Assembly (NCBI GenBank): GCA_947483795.1
Contig: CANKLZ010000005.1
Coordinates: 1-39,767, forward strand
Reading direction: 5' to 3'
Source: Micrococcales bacterium
GTDB lineage: Bacteria; Actinomycetota; Actinomycetes; Actinomycetales; Microbacteriaceae
DNA: 39,767 bases
This document shows positions 25,737 through 32,835 of this stretch, piece by piece. The notes under the pieces are model-generated. The model saw nothing but the letters and a program-made list of their open reading frames with translations. It searched no databases and had not been told where the DNA came from. The translations under genes were made by a program, and so were the position numbers. How positions within the stretch are numbered: position 1 is the stretch's first letter; each line of letters begins with the position of its first letter.

Positions 25737-26612
25737 TTATTCTTTTGTTTCGGGGTAAAGCGTTGCGATGTTTTGGAGCACGAAAGTCGGCCAGAAAGCC
25801 CTGTCGGTGGACTCGAGATCTTCAAGCTTTGAGTCTCCGGTCAGGACTAGGGCCGATTTCATGCCCGCATTTACGGCCATGCGAACGTCGGTTTCCAAGC
25901 GGTCGCCTACCATGATGGTCCTTTGTGCAGCTACCCCAATCTCGGCCAAGGCTGTCTCGATCATGGTGCTGTCTGGCTTTCCCATATTGGCTACGCACTT
26001 TGTGCCAGTGGTTGCCTCAATCGCTGCAACAATTCCGGCCGCATCCGGCTCACCCCTGCCACCTGGGAAAGGGCAATAGCGGTCAGGGTTCGTGGTGATT
26101 AGGAAAGCTCGCTTGTGCTGCCAGATTGCGTCAAAGGCAATCTGCAGTTTCGCGTAGTCAAAAGTGCGGTCGTAGCTGGCAATCACAATATCTATCTCAG
26201 TTGGATCGCTAGAAATCTTGATGCCGGCTCTAACCAGAGCATTGATAAGTGGTTCCTCGGCAATCGGAAACACCACGGCATCAGGGTGGTTTTGTTTCAA
26301 CCACAGCACGGTGGTCACCACGGTGTTGAGAATTTCTTCGCGCTTGGTTGGAATGCCTAAATCGTTCAACTTGCGCACGTACATGTCTGGATCACGGGTT
26401 GGATTATTCGAAAGAAAAATTGTCTTTGCACCAGCAAGACGCAAATTCTCAATCAGTTGACTGGCACCTGGCAGTAACTCACTGCCAAGGTAGATGGTGC
26501 CGTCTAGATCAAAAAGATAGGCGTCAAAAACTTCATCTGGAAGTGCGCCTCCTAGCTCTGCTACTGTTTCCGCTGCTGCAAATGACAACTCAGTCATTTT
26601 CTTTGTGCTCAT
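25737..26612 (-). CDS. HAD-IIA sugar phosphatase (NagD/AraL-like)
   Basis: The protein has 291 residues. HAD motif I LFDLDGTIYLG lies at 33-43, motif II FLSNNPTRD follows, and GKPDSTMI and motif IV VGDRLETDV are in the C-terminal half; the cap between them is of the C2A (NagD) type. It should dephosphorylate a small sugar or polyol phosphate in the cytoplasm. The start at 26612 overlaps the end of the kinase gene; ATG 26600, in an overlapping ATGACTGA, is an equally possible start. B. subtilis AraL, a member of this subfamily encoded in the arabinose operon, removes excess sugar phosphates, so a house-cleaning role for this pathway is plausible. Confidence 0.88.
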   Translation of the reverse strand: MSTKKMTELSFAAAETVAELGGALPDEVFDAYLFDLDGTIYLGSELLPGASQLIENLRLAGAKTIFLSNNPTRDPDMYVRKLNDLGIPTKREEILNTVVTTVLWLKQNHPDAVVFPIAEEPLINALVRAGIKISSDPTEIDIVIASYDRTFDYAKLQIAFDAIWQHKRAFLITTNPDRYCPFPGGRGEPDAAGIVAAIEATTGTKCVANMGKPDSTMIETALAEIGVAAQRTIMVGDRLETDVRMAVNAGMKSALVLTGDSKLEDLESTDRAFWPTFVLQNIATLYPETKE

Positions 26613-28104
26613 TTCGTGACGCGTTTAGAAAAACAGATTTCAATGCTGGATAAATTGTGCGATAGGTCTGGTAAAGAGTTTCGTAGCGTGCGGCGCTTTC
26701 AGGGTTTGGTTCGTAAAGTGTGCGTGTGGTGGTCATTGACTTGACCGCAACATCAATATTGGGGTACAGCCCGACACCAACCGCTGCCAGAATTCCAGCG
26801 CCACGCGCCGTGGCTTCGTCGCTACCGGCCAGCATCAATGGTCGATTCAATATGTCCGCAAATATTTGACACCAGAGTGGGCTTCTTGTTCCACCACCCA
26901 TCGCAATAAATTTTTGAATCGGCTCAGAAAGTTTAGGCTCGGCCTCTTCAAGACAAATGCGAAGTTCGAAGGCAACGCCTTCGAGCATCGCTCGATAAAC
27001 GTGCGCAGACTGATGTGCCCCGGTGAAACCCATCATTACACCACGTGCGTTGTGATCCCAGAATGGGGTGAGCTGTCCGTTCCAATACGGCAGCACAAAT
27101 AACCCATCAGCCCCAGGTTCAACGTCTTGGGCTTGGCGCTCCCAGAAAACTTCTTTTGATAATCCACCAGGTAGTTCTTGATTTGCCGCGAAGGTTTTCA
27201 TAAACCAAGACACCATCAAAGTTCCAGCGCCAACAAACAGTTCGTAATTGAAGGTGCCCGGAATTGTTCCGGCCATCGCGCGGTAGGCAGTGCTTGCCGA
27301 ATAGTTATCGCTAAAGAAACCTGAAATTAATCCAGAACCAACGTTTAGGTAGGCAAGTCCTGGCCCAGTGATCCCAGCTCCGAGTCCGGCTGACTGGCCA
27401 TCACCTGCTCCAGAGATAATTGGAATGCCGGCAGGTAGCGCCAGTGCCTTAGCTGCTTTGTCACTCAGCAACCCAAGCACCTCCCCCGGTTTTACAAGTT
27501 CGGGCAACAAGCTTCGGTCAATGCCAATGATTTCTAAAATCTCATCTGAGTAATCGCCGGTGGCAAGATCAATTAGCCCAAGCGGGTCAGCGCTAGCCAC
27601 CGATGTCTTCCACTCACCAGTTAGTTCGTGAGCCAGGTAGGCGTGCACATCAACAATGTGTGTGGTTCGCTTAAGGGTCTCTGGCTCGTTCTCTCGAATC
27701 CACAGCAACTTATAAAAAGCTGGTGTTGGGTTAGGAGGTTTGCCAGTGAGTGCGTGAATGCGCTCAGTGCCAAAGCGGTTTACCTGATTACCAGCGCGCA
27801 CATCCAACCAAAGCATTGCTGGGCGTATCGGTGCATCCGATGAGTCAAGGCAAGCAAAAGTCTCCCGCTGATGAGTGACGGCAAAACCTCTAACTCGTGA
27901 CGGGTCAAGGTACTGCATGCAAGAGCGCACAGCTTTGACAAAACCGTTCCACCAATCGCGCGGGTCCTGCTCGCCGTAGCCGTGTTCTGGGATGCTCAGT
28001 TCAAGAGCGCTCGATCCAGTGGAAACCTGAGTGCCGTCTAAACCCCAAGCGATGCACTTCACGCCGGATGTCGAACAGTCAACCGATAAAATCAGATCAG
28101 ACAT
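26590..28104 (-). CDS. FGGY-family carbohydrate kinase (xylulokinase/gluconokinase-like)
   Basis: I choose ATG 28104, with GAGGTGG close upstream and overlapping the preceding stop, giving 504 residues. The N-terminal phosphate loop is VDCSTSGVKC, the substrate region VTHQRETFACLD, the central hinge SGAGDGQSAGLGAG, and the C-terminal FGGY-like element MGGGTRSPLWCQIFAD with ATARGAGILAAVG. It phosphorylates a sugar, ketose or polyol using ATP. It resembles xylulokinase, LsrK and gluconokinase about equally by eye, so I give no symbol. It is flanked by the AraM-like dehydrogenase and the HAD-IIA phosphatase and is controlled by the promoter with two operators at 29616-29684. It is distinct from the glpK-like kinase at 5561-7063. 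Confidence 0.9.
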   Translation of the reverse strand: MSDLILSVDCSTSGVKCIAWGLDGTQVSTGSSALELSIPEHGYGEQDPRDWWNGFVKAVRSCMQYLDPSRVRGFAVTHQRETFACLDSSDAPIRPAMLWLDVRAGNQVNRFGTERIHALTGKPPNPTPAFYKLLWIRENEPETLKRTTHIVDVHAYLAHELTGEWKTSVASADPLGLIDLATGDYSDEILEIIGIDRSLLPELVKPGEVLGLLSDKAAKALALPAGIPIISGAGDGQSAGLGAGITGPGLAYLNVGSGLISGFFSDNYSASTAYRAMAGTIPGTFNYELFVGAGTLMVSWFMKTFAANQELPGGLSKEVFWERQAQDVEPGADGLFVLPYWNGQLTPFWDHNARGVMMGFTGAHQSAHVYRAMLEGVAFELRICLEEAEPKLSEPIQKFIAMGGGTRSPLWCQIFADILNRPLMLAGSDEATARGAGILAAVGVGLYPNIDVAVKSMTTTRTLYEPNPESAARYETLYQTYRTIYPALKSVFLNASRNEHKEND

Positions 28105-29545
28105 TTTCCACCTCACTGATTAGGGTCTCAACGCGATTTAGAACTTCGTCGACATCGTTGCTCGTCCACCAACCAGCGGCATCTAAAAGATCAACAATAG
28201 TTACGCGATTACGCATAAGGTAACAGTTTCTAACCGCCCACTTCCAAACATCAGCAGTTACCCAATCGTCTAGTTGAGAAGGCGAGTATGCAGCACCGGC
28301 TAGGTGCAAACCGCGTAAGAGATTTTCTGAGTTAGGTAAGGTCTTGCCCAGGGCAGTTTCAATTTCTTCTGCGGAGCTAAGCAGCTCAGTAATTTTGTCT
28401 CCAGCGGAATCTAGCTTGGCAAGTTTTGCCGAGTAGTCATTCCAGCACTCTGCACCGAGCGCTCCAGTTTCATCACAAACAACAAACACAGAGGCAACCG
28501 TTTGTTCTAAACCAGCGGTCGAATTGCGAATCTCAATTTTGCGACCGGCACGAATTTGATCAAGCAGGTATTCCCAAGTCACGGCTGCAACAACGGAGGC
28601 CACGCCTACCTGCTTACCGTGCAAACCAACTTCAAAGTGGTGACCTGCTGCATACATATCAAGCATGTGGCTAATCAGGTGTTCCATGCCAGACAGGCAG
28701 GCAGTTGTTCCTGCAATACCAGTGCCAATTCCGCGAATAGCCAAAACTTTGGTCAGTTGCTCAACTGCTACTTGGTTGCCCTGGCTAATGCCAGCGCACC
28801 ACTCACTTGGGTTTCCCGCAAAGGTGAGTAGCAAATCTCTTGGTGTGCTGTGAAAACTTTTATCAGTGCCCAGTTGATATGCCAACCACCAGTCAGCGGG
28901 TGCGGTGAATAGCGAAAGTAATTCGCCAAACCCAGATGTATTCAATTCAGCCGGAGCCGAAGAAATAACTTCGGTATCAGCCAGAACCACCTCTGGCCAG
29001 CGCGAATCAATTGTGCGCTTTGCGCCGGCACGAAGCACCACCGAGACGTTATCTGTATAGCCATCAACAGAAGCTGCAGTTTGCACCAACACGTGAGGCA
29101 CAGCACCCTGTCGATCACTTGCGACTTTGGCAATATCCGAAATAGTTCCGGAACCAACCGAGACCACTGCAGCAGCGCCTTCGAGAGCTTTGGTTGCAGC
29201 ATCGAGCGCAGTGTCGTCTGCATATAGATGGCCACCACCACCGAGAGTGATTCGGGAGACATCAAAGTGCTCTGCGAGAGATACCTCTATTAAAGACTTG
29301 AGGTCCTGACCGTTTCGAAGAATTTGGGTGGCATCAGCCAGCAACACAACCCGAGGTCGGCTAGCCGAGAGGTCAGCGTCCAGCAAATCATGAAGGTATT
29401 CAACTACCTTTAGCGAAGCATCCGCTGAAATAACCAGGTGCTTGATGCCTAGGGCAACCAGGTCGTGTGACCGATCCGACGCGGCAATCACTGATTTGAG
29501 CGTGGCCAGATCAGTCGGGTCTTCGACCTTTTCAAATAAGTTCAC
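28097..29545 (-). CDS. sn-glycerol-1-phosphate dehydrogenase-like protein (AraM/EgsA family)
   Basis: The protein has 482 residues, longer than the roughly 390 of B. subtilis AraM because of an extended C-terminal helical region. The NAD(P)-binding GSGTISD is at 131-137, and QTAASVDGYTDN (155-166) corresponds to the family's PTAPSMDGYTS. Metal-site regions GFGELL (205-210), GMEHLISHM (286-294) and LHGKQVG (308-314) follow. The residue usually Asp in GFGD is Glu208 here. It should reversibly oxidise a polyol phosphate such as glycerol 1-phosphate to a keto phosphate. GTG at 29545 has GAGGG upstream. It is the first gene of the trio with kinase and phosphatase. Actual substrate uncertain. Confidence 0.85.
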   Translation of the reverse strand: MNLFEKVEDPTDLATLKSVIAASDRSHDLVALGIKHLVISADASLKVVEYLHDLLDADLSASRPRVVLLADATQILRNGQDLKSLIEVSLAEHFDVSRITLGGGGHLYADDTALDAATKALEGAAAVVSVGSGTISDIAKVASDRQGAVPHVLVQTAASVDGYTDNVSVVLRAGAKRTIDSRWPEVVLADTEVISSAPAELNTSGFGELLSLFTAPADWWLAYQLGTDKSFHSTPRDLLLTFAGNPSEWCAGISQGNQVAVEQLTKVLAIRGIGTGIAGTTACLSGMEHLISHMLDMYAAGHHFEVGLHGKQVGVASVVAAVTWEYLLDQIRAGRKIEIRNSTAGLEQTVASVFVVCDETGALGAECWNDYSAKLAKLDSAGDKITELLSSAEEIETALGKTLPNSENLLRGLHLAGAAYSPSQLDDWVTADVWKWAVRNCYLMRNRVTIVDLLDAAGWWTSNDVDEVLNRVETLISEVENV

Positions 29546-29615
29546 CTAGAACCCTCGCCTTACCTCGTTGTCGGTCTGAAACCAGCTACGCCTAAAGGCC
29601 AACGATTTCAGTACT

Positions 29616-29629
29616 TGAATTATAATTCT
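29616..29629. promoter_or_regulatory. SorC-type operator, proximal, dehydrogenase-kinase operon
   Basis: TGAATTATAATTCT contains the perfect palindrome GAATTATAATTC (29617-29628). Its centre is 19 bases from that of the next site. Two adjacent sites fit binding of a tetrameric SorC protein. Confidence 0.55.
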
Positions 29630-29634
29630 ATAAA

Positions 29635-29648
29635 CGAATAATCATTCC
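29635..29648. promoter_or_regulatory. SorC-type operator, distal, dehydrogenase-kinase operon
   Basis: CGAATAATCATTCC has the same 12-base core, GAATAATCATTC, as the site in front of the ABC operon at 16332-16345. It begins seven bases after the -10 element, at the expected transcription start, so binding should repress. Confidence 0.65.
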
Positions 29649-29655
29649 ATTTGGC

Positions 29656-29684
29656 AGTCTAGGCATGTGATTTGCGAGTGTCAA
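29656..29684 (-). promoter_or_regulatory. sigma-70-type promoter of the AraM-like/FGGY/HAD operon
   Basis: On the minus strand a consensus TTGACA (29679-29684) and TAGACT (29656-29661) are separated by 17 bases. This is the best promoter in the window. It is followed at once by two SorC-type operators, which suggests a strong but tightly repressed promoter. Confidence 0.75.
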
Positions 29685-29766
29685 ATCCTTTCAAGGTGAA
29701 CTATTAGCCGCCGGCTCTCCGGCGTTTGAAGCTATCGCAACTAACCAGACCGTTTGGCTTCGACTT

Positions 29767-29821
29767 AAGTGAAAAACCCCAGCCGTGGAGGGCTGGGGTT
29801 TTCGTGGCTAGTGAGGGATTC
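29767..29821. repeat. right direct repeat: tRNA-Tyr 3' end plus terminator (att-like)
   Basis: This is the partner of 3995-4048, with 45 of 55 alignment columns identical. It includes the terminator hairpin and the last 17 bases of tRNA-Tyr. Weaker similarity continues left to 29753 (TTTGGCTT). This would be the attL-like junction that keeps the tRNA gene intact. Confidence 0.55.
29772..29802 (-). terminator. tRNA-Tyr terminator
   Basis: An 8-bp stem CCCCAGCC/GGCTGGGG (29777-29784 and 29791-29798), extended by A/T pairs, has a six-base loop and is followed by five T on the minus strand, two bases after the tRNA 3' end. A-rich sequence on the other side also lets it work for rightward transcripts. 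Confidence 0.85.
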
Positions 29822-29886
29822 GAACCCCCGAAGTCTGAGACGGCTGATTTACAGTCAGATCCCTTTGGCCGCTTGGGTAACTAGCC
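29805..29886 (-). tRNA. tRNA-Tyr (GTA)
   Basis: The gene has 82 nt and the cloverleaf closes: acceptor GGCTAGT/ACTAGCC, D stem CCC/GGG, anticodon loop CTGTAAA with GTA, a class II variable arm (GTCT/AGAC), T loop TTCGAAT and discriminator A. CCA is not encoded. The first pair of the anticodon stem (T27 against C43) is mismatched, which is unusual. The gene is read leftward, so its 3' end points into the putative island. Confidence 0.95.
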
Positions 29887-30003
29887 AGTGCTCCCATCCG
29901 CCTGTAATCAGCCGGACGGGTGCTAATAAAGAATACCTGAAACAGAGCCTTCTTCGCCAATCGCCCTTACACAACGAAAAGGTTTCAATCTGGAGCTATT
30001 ACC

Positions 30004-30023
30004 TGTAAGGGTATGTAAAGGTA
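30004..30023. promoter_or_regulatory. tandem 10-bp repeat, likely LacI-gene control region
   Basis: TGTAAGGGTA is followed immediately by TGTAAAGGTA, nine of ten bases identical and one helical turn apart. A perfect short palindrome TTACCTGTAA (29999-30008) overlaps it. It lies about 50 bases upstream of the LacI-type gene. An autoregulatory site is possible. Confidence 0.35.
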
Positions 30024-30070
30024 GATAGATTACATAGAGATTCGCTTACTTTTACAGAAAAAGGTTTTTG

Positions 30071-31093
30071 ATGGCTGGCATAGTTGATGTTGCTCGTGAG
30101 GCTGGGGTCTCAACAGCAACTGTTTCAAGAGCACTTAGCGGTAAAGATTATGTCTCTATTGAGACTAAGGAACTGGTTCAATCAGTTGCTGACAGATTGG
30201 GCTATGTCCCTTCTGCATCGGCATACACCCTGGTTACCGGTAGAACTAAGACCATTGGGGTGGTAGTCCCTTACGTAGATCGCTGGTTCTTTGCAACTGT
30301 GCTCGAAGCGATTGACCGGTTACTGGTAGCTGCTGGCTACGACGTGACTTTGTATAACCTCTCCGCTGGAGATGAACACCGTAAGTCAATTTTTACTAAG
30401 TCTCTTCCACGCAAGAGAGTGGACGCTGTTATGTGTGTTTCAGTCAAGATGAGTGAAGAAGAGATTGCTGCTCTAACCAAAGTGAATAAGCCTTTGGTTT
30501 CATTAGGTGGTTCTGTTCAAGGCGCTAAGACAATAAGAATCAATGACCATGCTGCCGGATCTCTTGCAACTAACCACTTACTCTCTATGGGACATACCAA
30601 GATTGCAATGATTGGCCAAAGTGAGTCAACCGATAACTTTTATAAAGTCTTCGACGTTAGAAGAGTTGGCTACGAAGAAGCTCTAAAGGCGGCAGGAATA
30701 GAACCAAGACCTGGTTGGTATAGAGCTGTCGCTCGTTATGCAATGCCAGAAGGATATGCTGCAGCCAAGAACTTACTTGGCGATCCTGAAAATGCGCCAA
30801 CAGCAATCTTTGCTTCTTCAGATGAATTAGCGTTTGGGGTATTACTTGCTGCCAGGGACCTTGGTCTAAATGTCCCTGCCGACTTATCTATTGTCGGAGT
30901 CGATAACCACGAGCTCGCTGAGTTCTTTGGAATAACGACTATTAACCAGAATGTTGTTGGCCAAGGTGAGCTACTAGCTAAGACCATGCTGGAGTTACTA
31001 GATAACCCGGACCAAAAGGTTCCTGAACTTACCGAGTGGCCAATAGAACTTATTGTCCGTTCAAGCACAGCCAGAGCGCCATCAGCCCAGTAG
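30071..31093 (+). CDS. LacI-family transcriptional regulator
   Basis: ATG 30071 has AAAGG upstream, giving 340 residues (a TTG one codon earlier is also open). The N-terminal helix-turn-helix VDVAREAGVSTATVSRALSG and the hinge region with YVPSASAYTLVTGRT are typical. The effector domain is a periplasmic-binding-protein type 1 fold starting TIGVVVPYVDRWFF. Family members bind sugars and repress uptake or catabolic operons. No sugar gene adjoins it in this flank. It is oriented away from the catabolic block and has the AT-rich composition of the resident flank, so I do not assign it to the block. Confidence 0.92.
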   Translation: MAGIVDVAREAGVSTATVSRALSGKDYVSIETKELVQSVADRLGYVPSASAYTLVTGRTKTIGVVVPYVDRWFFATVLEAIDRLLVAAGYDVTLYNLSAGDEHRKSIFTKSLPRKRVDAVMCVSVKMSEEEIAALTKVNKPLVSLGGSVQGAKTIRINDHAAGSLATNHLLSMGHTKIAMIGQSESTDNFYKVFDVRRVGYEEALKAAGIEPRPGWYRAVARYAMPEGYAAAKNLLGDPENAPTAIFASSDELAFGVLLAARDLGLNVPADLSIVGVDNHELAEFFGITTINQNVVGQGELLAKTMLELLDNPDQKVPELTEWPIELIVRSSTARAPSAQ

Positions 31094-31111
31094 TTAGTTA
31101 GAATCACAGTT

Positions 31112-31600
31112 ATGGCAGATTCCTCATTCGACATAGTCAGCAAAGTTGACAAGCAAGAAGCGTCTAACGCTCTAACCCAGGCTGAAAAAGAAATTGAACA
31201 GCGCTACGACTTCAAAGGTGTTGGCGCATCTATTGAATGGTCAGGCGACAAGATCCTGATGAAAGCCAACAGCGAAGAACGTGTGAAAGCTGTTCTGGAT
31301 GTATTCCAGAGCAAGTTGGTCAAGCGTGGTATTTCTCTAAAGAGCCTCGATGATGGCAAGCCTTATGCCTCTGGTAAAGAATTCCGCATTGAAGCCACTC
31401 TCAAGGATGGCATTGAGCAGCCTGAGGCTAAGAAGATTTCTGCAATCATCCGCGAGCAAGGACCTAAATCAGTCAAAGCTAACATTCAAGGTGATGAGCT
31501 GAGAGTCACTAGCAAGAGCCGTGATGATCTTCAAGAAGTAATGGAGCTATTGCGCTCTAGCGATCTTGACATTGACGTTCAGTTCACAAACTACCGCTAG
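31112..31600 (+). CDS. YajQ-family nucleotide-binding protein
   Basis: The protein has 162 residues, the usual YajQ size, with the highly conserved start SSFDIVSKVDKQEASNALTQAEKEI and QRYDFKG. Two ferredoxin-like domains follow, ending in LDIDVQFTNYR. Family members bind cyclic-di-GMP or nucleotides/tRNA in vitro; the physiological role is unclear. The gene lies 18 bases after the LacI-type gene without its own ribosome-binding site and is convergent with the MFS gene. Confidence 0.95.
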   Translation: MADSSFDIVSKVDKQEASNALTQAEKEIEQRYDFKGVGASIEWSGDKILMKANSEERVKAVLDVFQSKLVKRGISLKSLDDGKPYASGKEFRIEATLKDGIEQPEAKKISAIIREQGPKSVKANIQGDELRVTSKSRDDLQEVMELLRSSDLDIDVQFTNYR

Positions 31601-31603
31601 AAA

Positions 31604-32833
31604 CTAAAGATCTGGATTGAGCTTGATATCTCTGTGCTTGTTAGCAACAAAACCTGCAATAACACCAGCGATAGCAAAAGTAATTATTGGGAAAATCATT
31701 GCTAGTGGCAATGATGATGCATCAATCAAAGAACCCATAAACATCTTTGCGAAGATCACCACAACAGTGTTGAACATCAGTAGTCGACTTAGTGCTTGAG
31801 CAGTTGAGAGTCCCTCGACATTACCTGCAGCACTAAAGTATCCAGGGACCATCGATGAAATACCCAGTCCAGCAATTGCAAAGAATACGCAGAGAACAAG
31901 CAGTGCTAAATCTTGATTACTCTCGGCAATGCTAGCCGAAGCAAACACTGCAATTGCAAGAGCCATCGATCCAAAGATTCCACCAACCTGAGAGAGCCTA
32001 GCCACATTGTATTTCTTGGTTAGTCTGCCGATTGAGAATCGACCCAAGATCATTGCCATTACAAACAGTGTGTAAGGCCAGGCTGCTCGGGAAGAGTCAA
32101 CACCAACAACTTCCTTGCCATAGACACTTGCCCAGTCCATAATCACGAGTTCCGGCCACATTCCCATGAAACCTCCGATGGCTAAAAGCCATAGGAAACT
32201 TGGAGTCTTCAACCAAGAGATTCGCTCGGTTGGAATATCTCTATCAACTGAGTCACTTTCAGCAGGTTGCAGCATGTGCTTAGCTGACCAGAGAAATAGA
32301 ACTAGACAGACAGCAGGCATGATAAACATCTGAACTTTCAAAGGAGTGAAAGATGCAATCACGCTAGAAACAGCGGCTGAAGCTGCGGCTCCTACGCTCC
32401 AAGAACCGTGGAAGGTTCCCAGAAGAACTTTGTCCACTCTCTTCTGGAACATTACTGCCTGAGAGTTTAAAGCGATGTTGAAAACGTTGATAGCAAAGGA
32501 GAGCATGAAGTGCAGAACTAAAAACAACCACCACTGGGTTGGGTACGGCATCGCTAGAAGAATTGCCACTACGGAGTAACTCGACCATTTGATCAGAGGT
32601 GTTGTGCCAAACCTAATTACTAATCGGCTAGTGAAGATCAGGGGAATAATCGCTCCAGCTCCACCAAAACCAATGATTGCTCCCCAAAGTTCTTTAGAGA
32701 CCTGAAGGTTATCGATGAATTCTGGAATGCGAGGCATCCAAGAAAGCGCTGCTACACCCTGGGTAAAGAATGAAAGCATCAGAGCGAACTGAGCTGTTTT
32801 AGCTCTACTGTCTGAGATGCCTGTTGTGCTCAT
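31604..32833 (-). CDS. major facilitator superfamily transporter
   Basis: The protein has 409 residues with about 12 hydrophobic segments in two halves. N-terminal FFTQGVAALSWMPRIPEF followed by LWGAIIGFGGAGAI resembles the sugar-transporter-like MFS proteins of actinobacteria (YbjJ/FucP-like). The substrate is unknown. The start is two bases from the fprA stop, so the two genes are probably co-transcribed. Confidence 0.88.
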   Translation of the reverse strand: MSTTGISDSRAKTAQFALMLSFFTQGVAALSWMPRIPEFIDNLQVSKELWGAIIGFGGAGAIIPLIFTSRLVIRFGTTPLIKWSSYSVVAILLAMPYPTQWWLFLVLHFMLSFAINVFNIALNSQAVMFQKRVDKVLLGTFHGSWSVGAAASAAVSSVIASFTPLKVQMFIMPAVCLVLFLWSAKHMLQPAESDSVDRDIPTERISWLKTPSFLWLLAIGGFMGMWPELVIMDWASVYGKEVVGVDSSRAAWPYTLFVMAMILGRFSIGRLTKKYNVARLSQVGGIFGSMALAIAVFASASIAESNQDLALLVLCVFFAIAGLGISSMVPGYFSAAGNVEGLSTAQALSRLLMFNTVVVIFAKMFMGSLIDASSLPLAMIFPIITFAIAGVIAGFVANKHRDIKLNPDL

Positions 32834-32835
32834 CC

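Larger units (their letters stand above)
3995..29821. mobile_element. putative catabolic genomic island at the tRNA-Tyr 3' end, about 25.7 kb
   Basis: Direct repeats made of the tRNA-Tyr 3' end and its terminator flank the segment. The intact tRNA is at the right edge and the 3' fragment at the far left, the arrangement produced when a tyrosine recombinase inserts DNA into a tRNA 3' end. The interior averages about 54% G+C against about 40% in the flanks, by hand count of four sample lines each. All interior genes are metabolic or regulatory and share one operator motif. No integrase, transfer or replication gene is present, so the element would be immobile now or mobilised by recombination. 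Confidence 0.5.

Noticed and set aside
4043-29545. An AI-2 (Lsr) uptake and degradation system.
   Set aside because: The SorC regulator, two-permease importer and FGGY kinase recall lsr, but LsrF and LsrG homologues are absent and the aldolase is class II zinc type.
4043-29545. A standard erythritol (ery) operon.
   Set aside because: A SorC regulator, FGGY kinase and GlpD-like enzyme are shared, but the isomerases and epimerases (EryC, EryH, EryI types) are missing and the E1/E2/E3 complex is unexplained.
25737-29545. An arabinose operon.
   Set aside because: The AraB/AraL/AraM-like trio is present, but no AraA isomerase or AraD epimerase and no arabinosidase is encoded.
3995-29821. An active prophage, integrative conjugative element or IS-borne transposon.
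   Set aside because: No integrase, transposase, relaxase, phage structural gene or terminal inverted repeat was found between the direct repeats.
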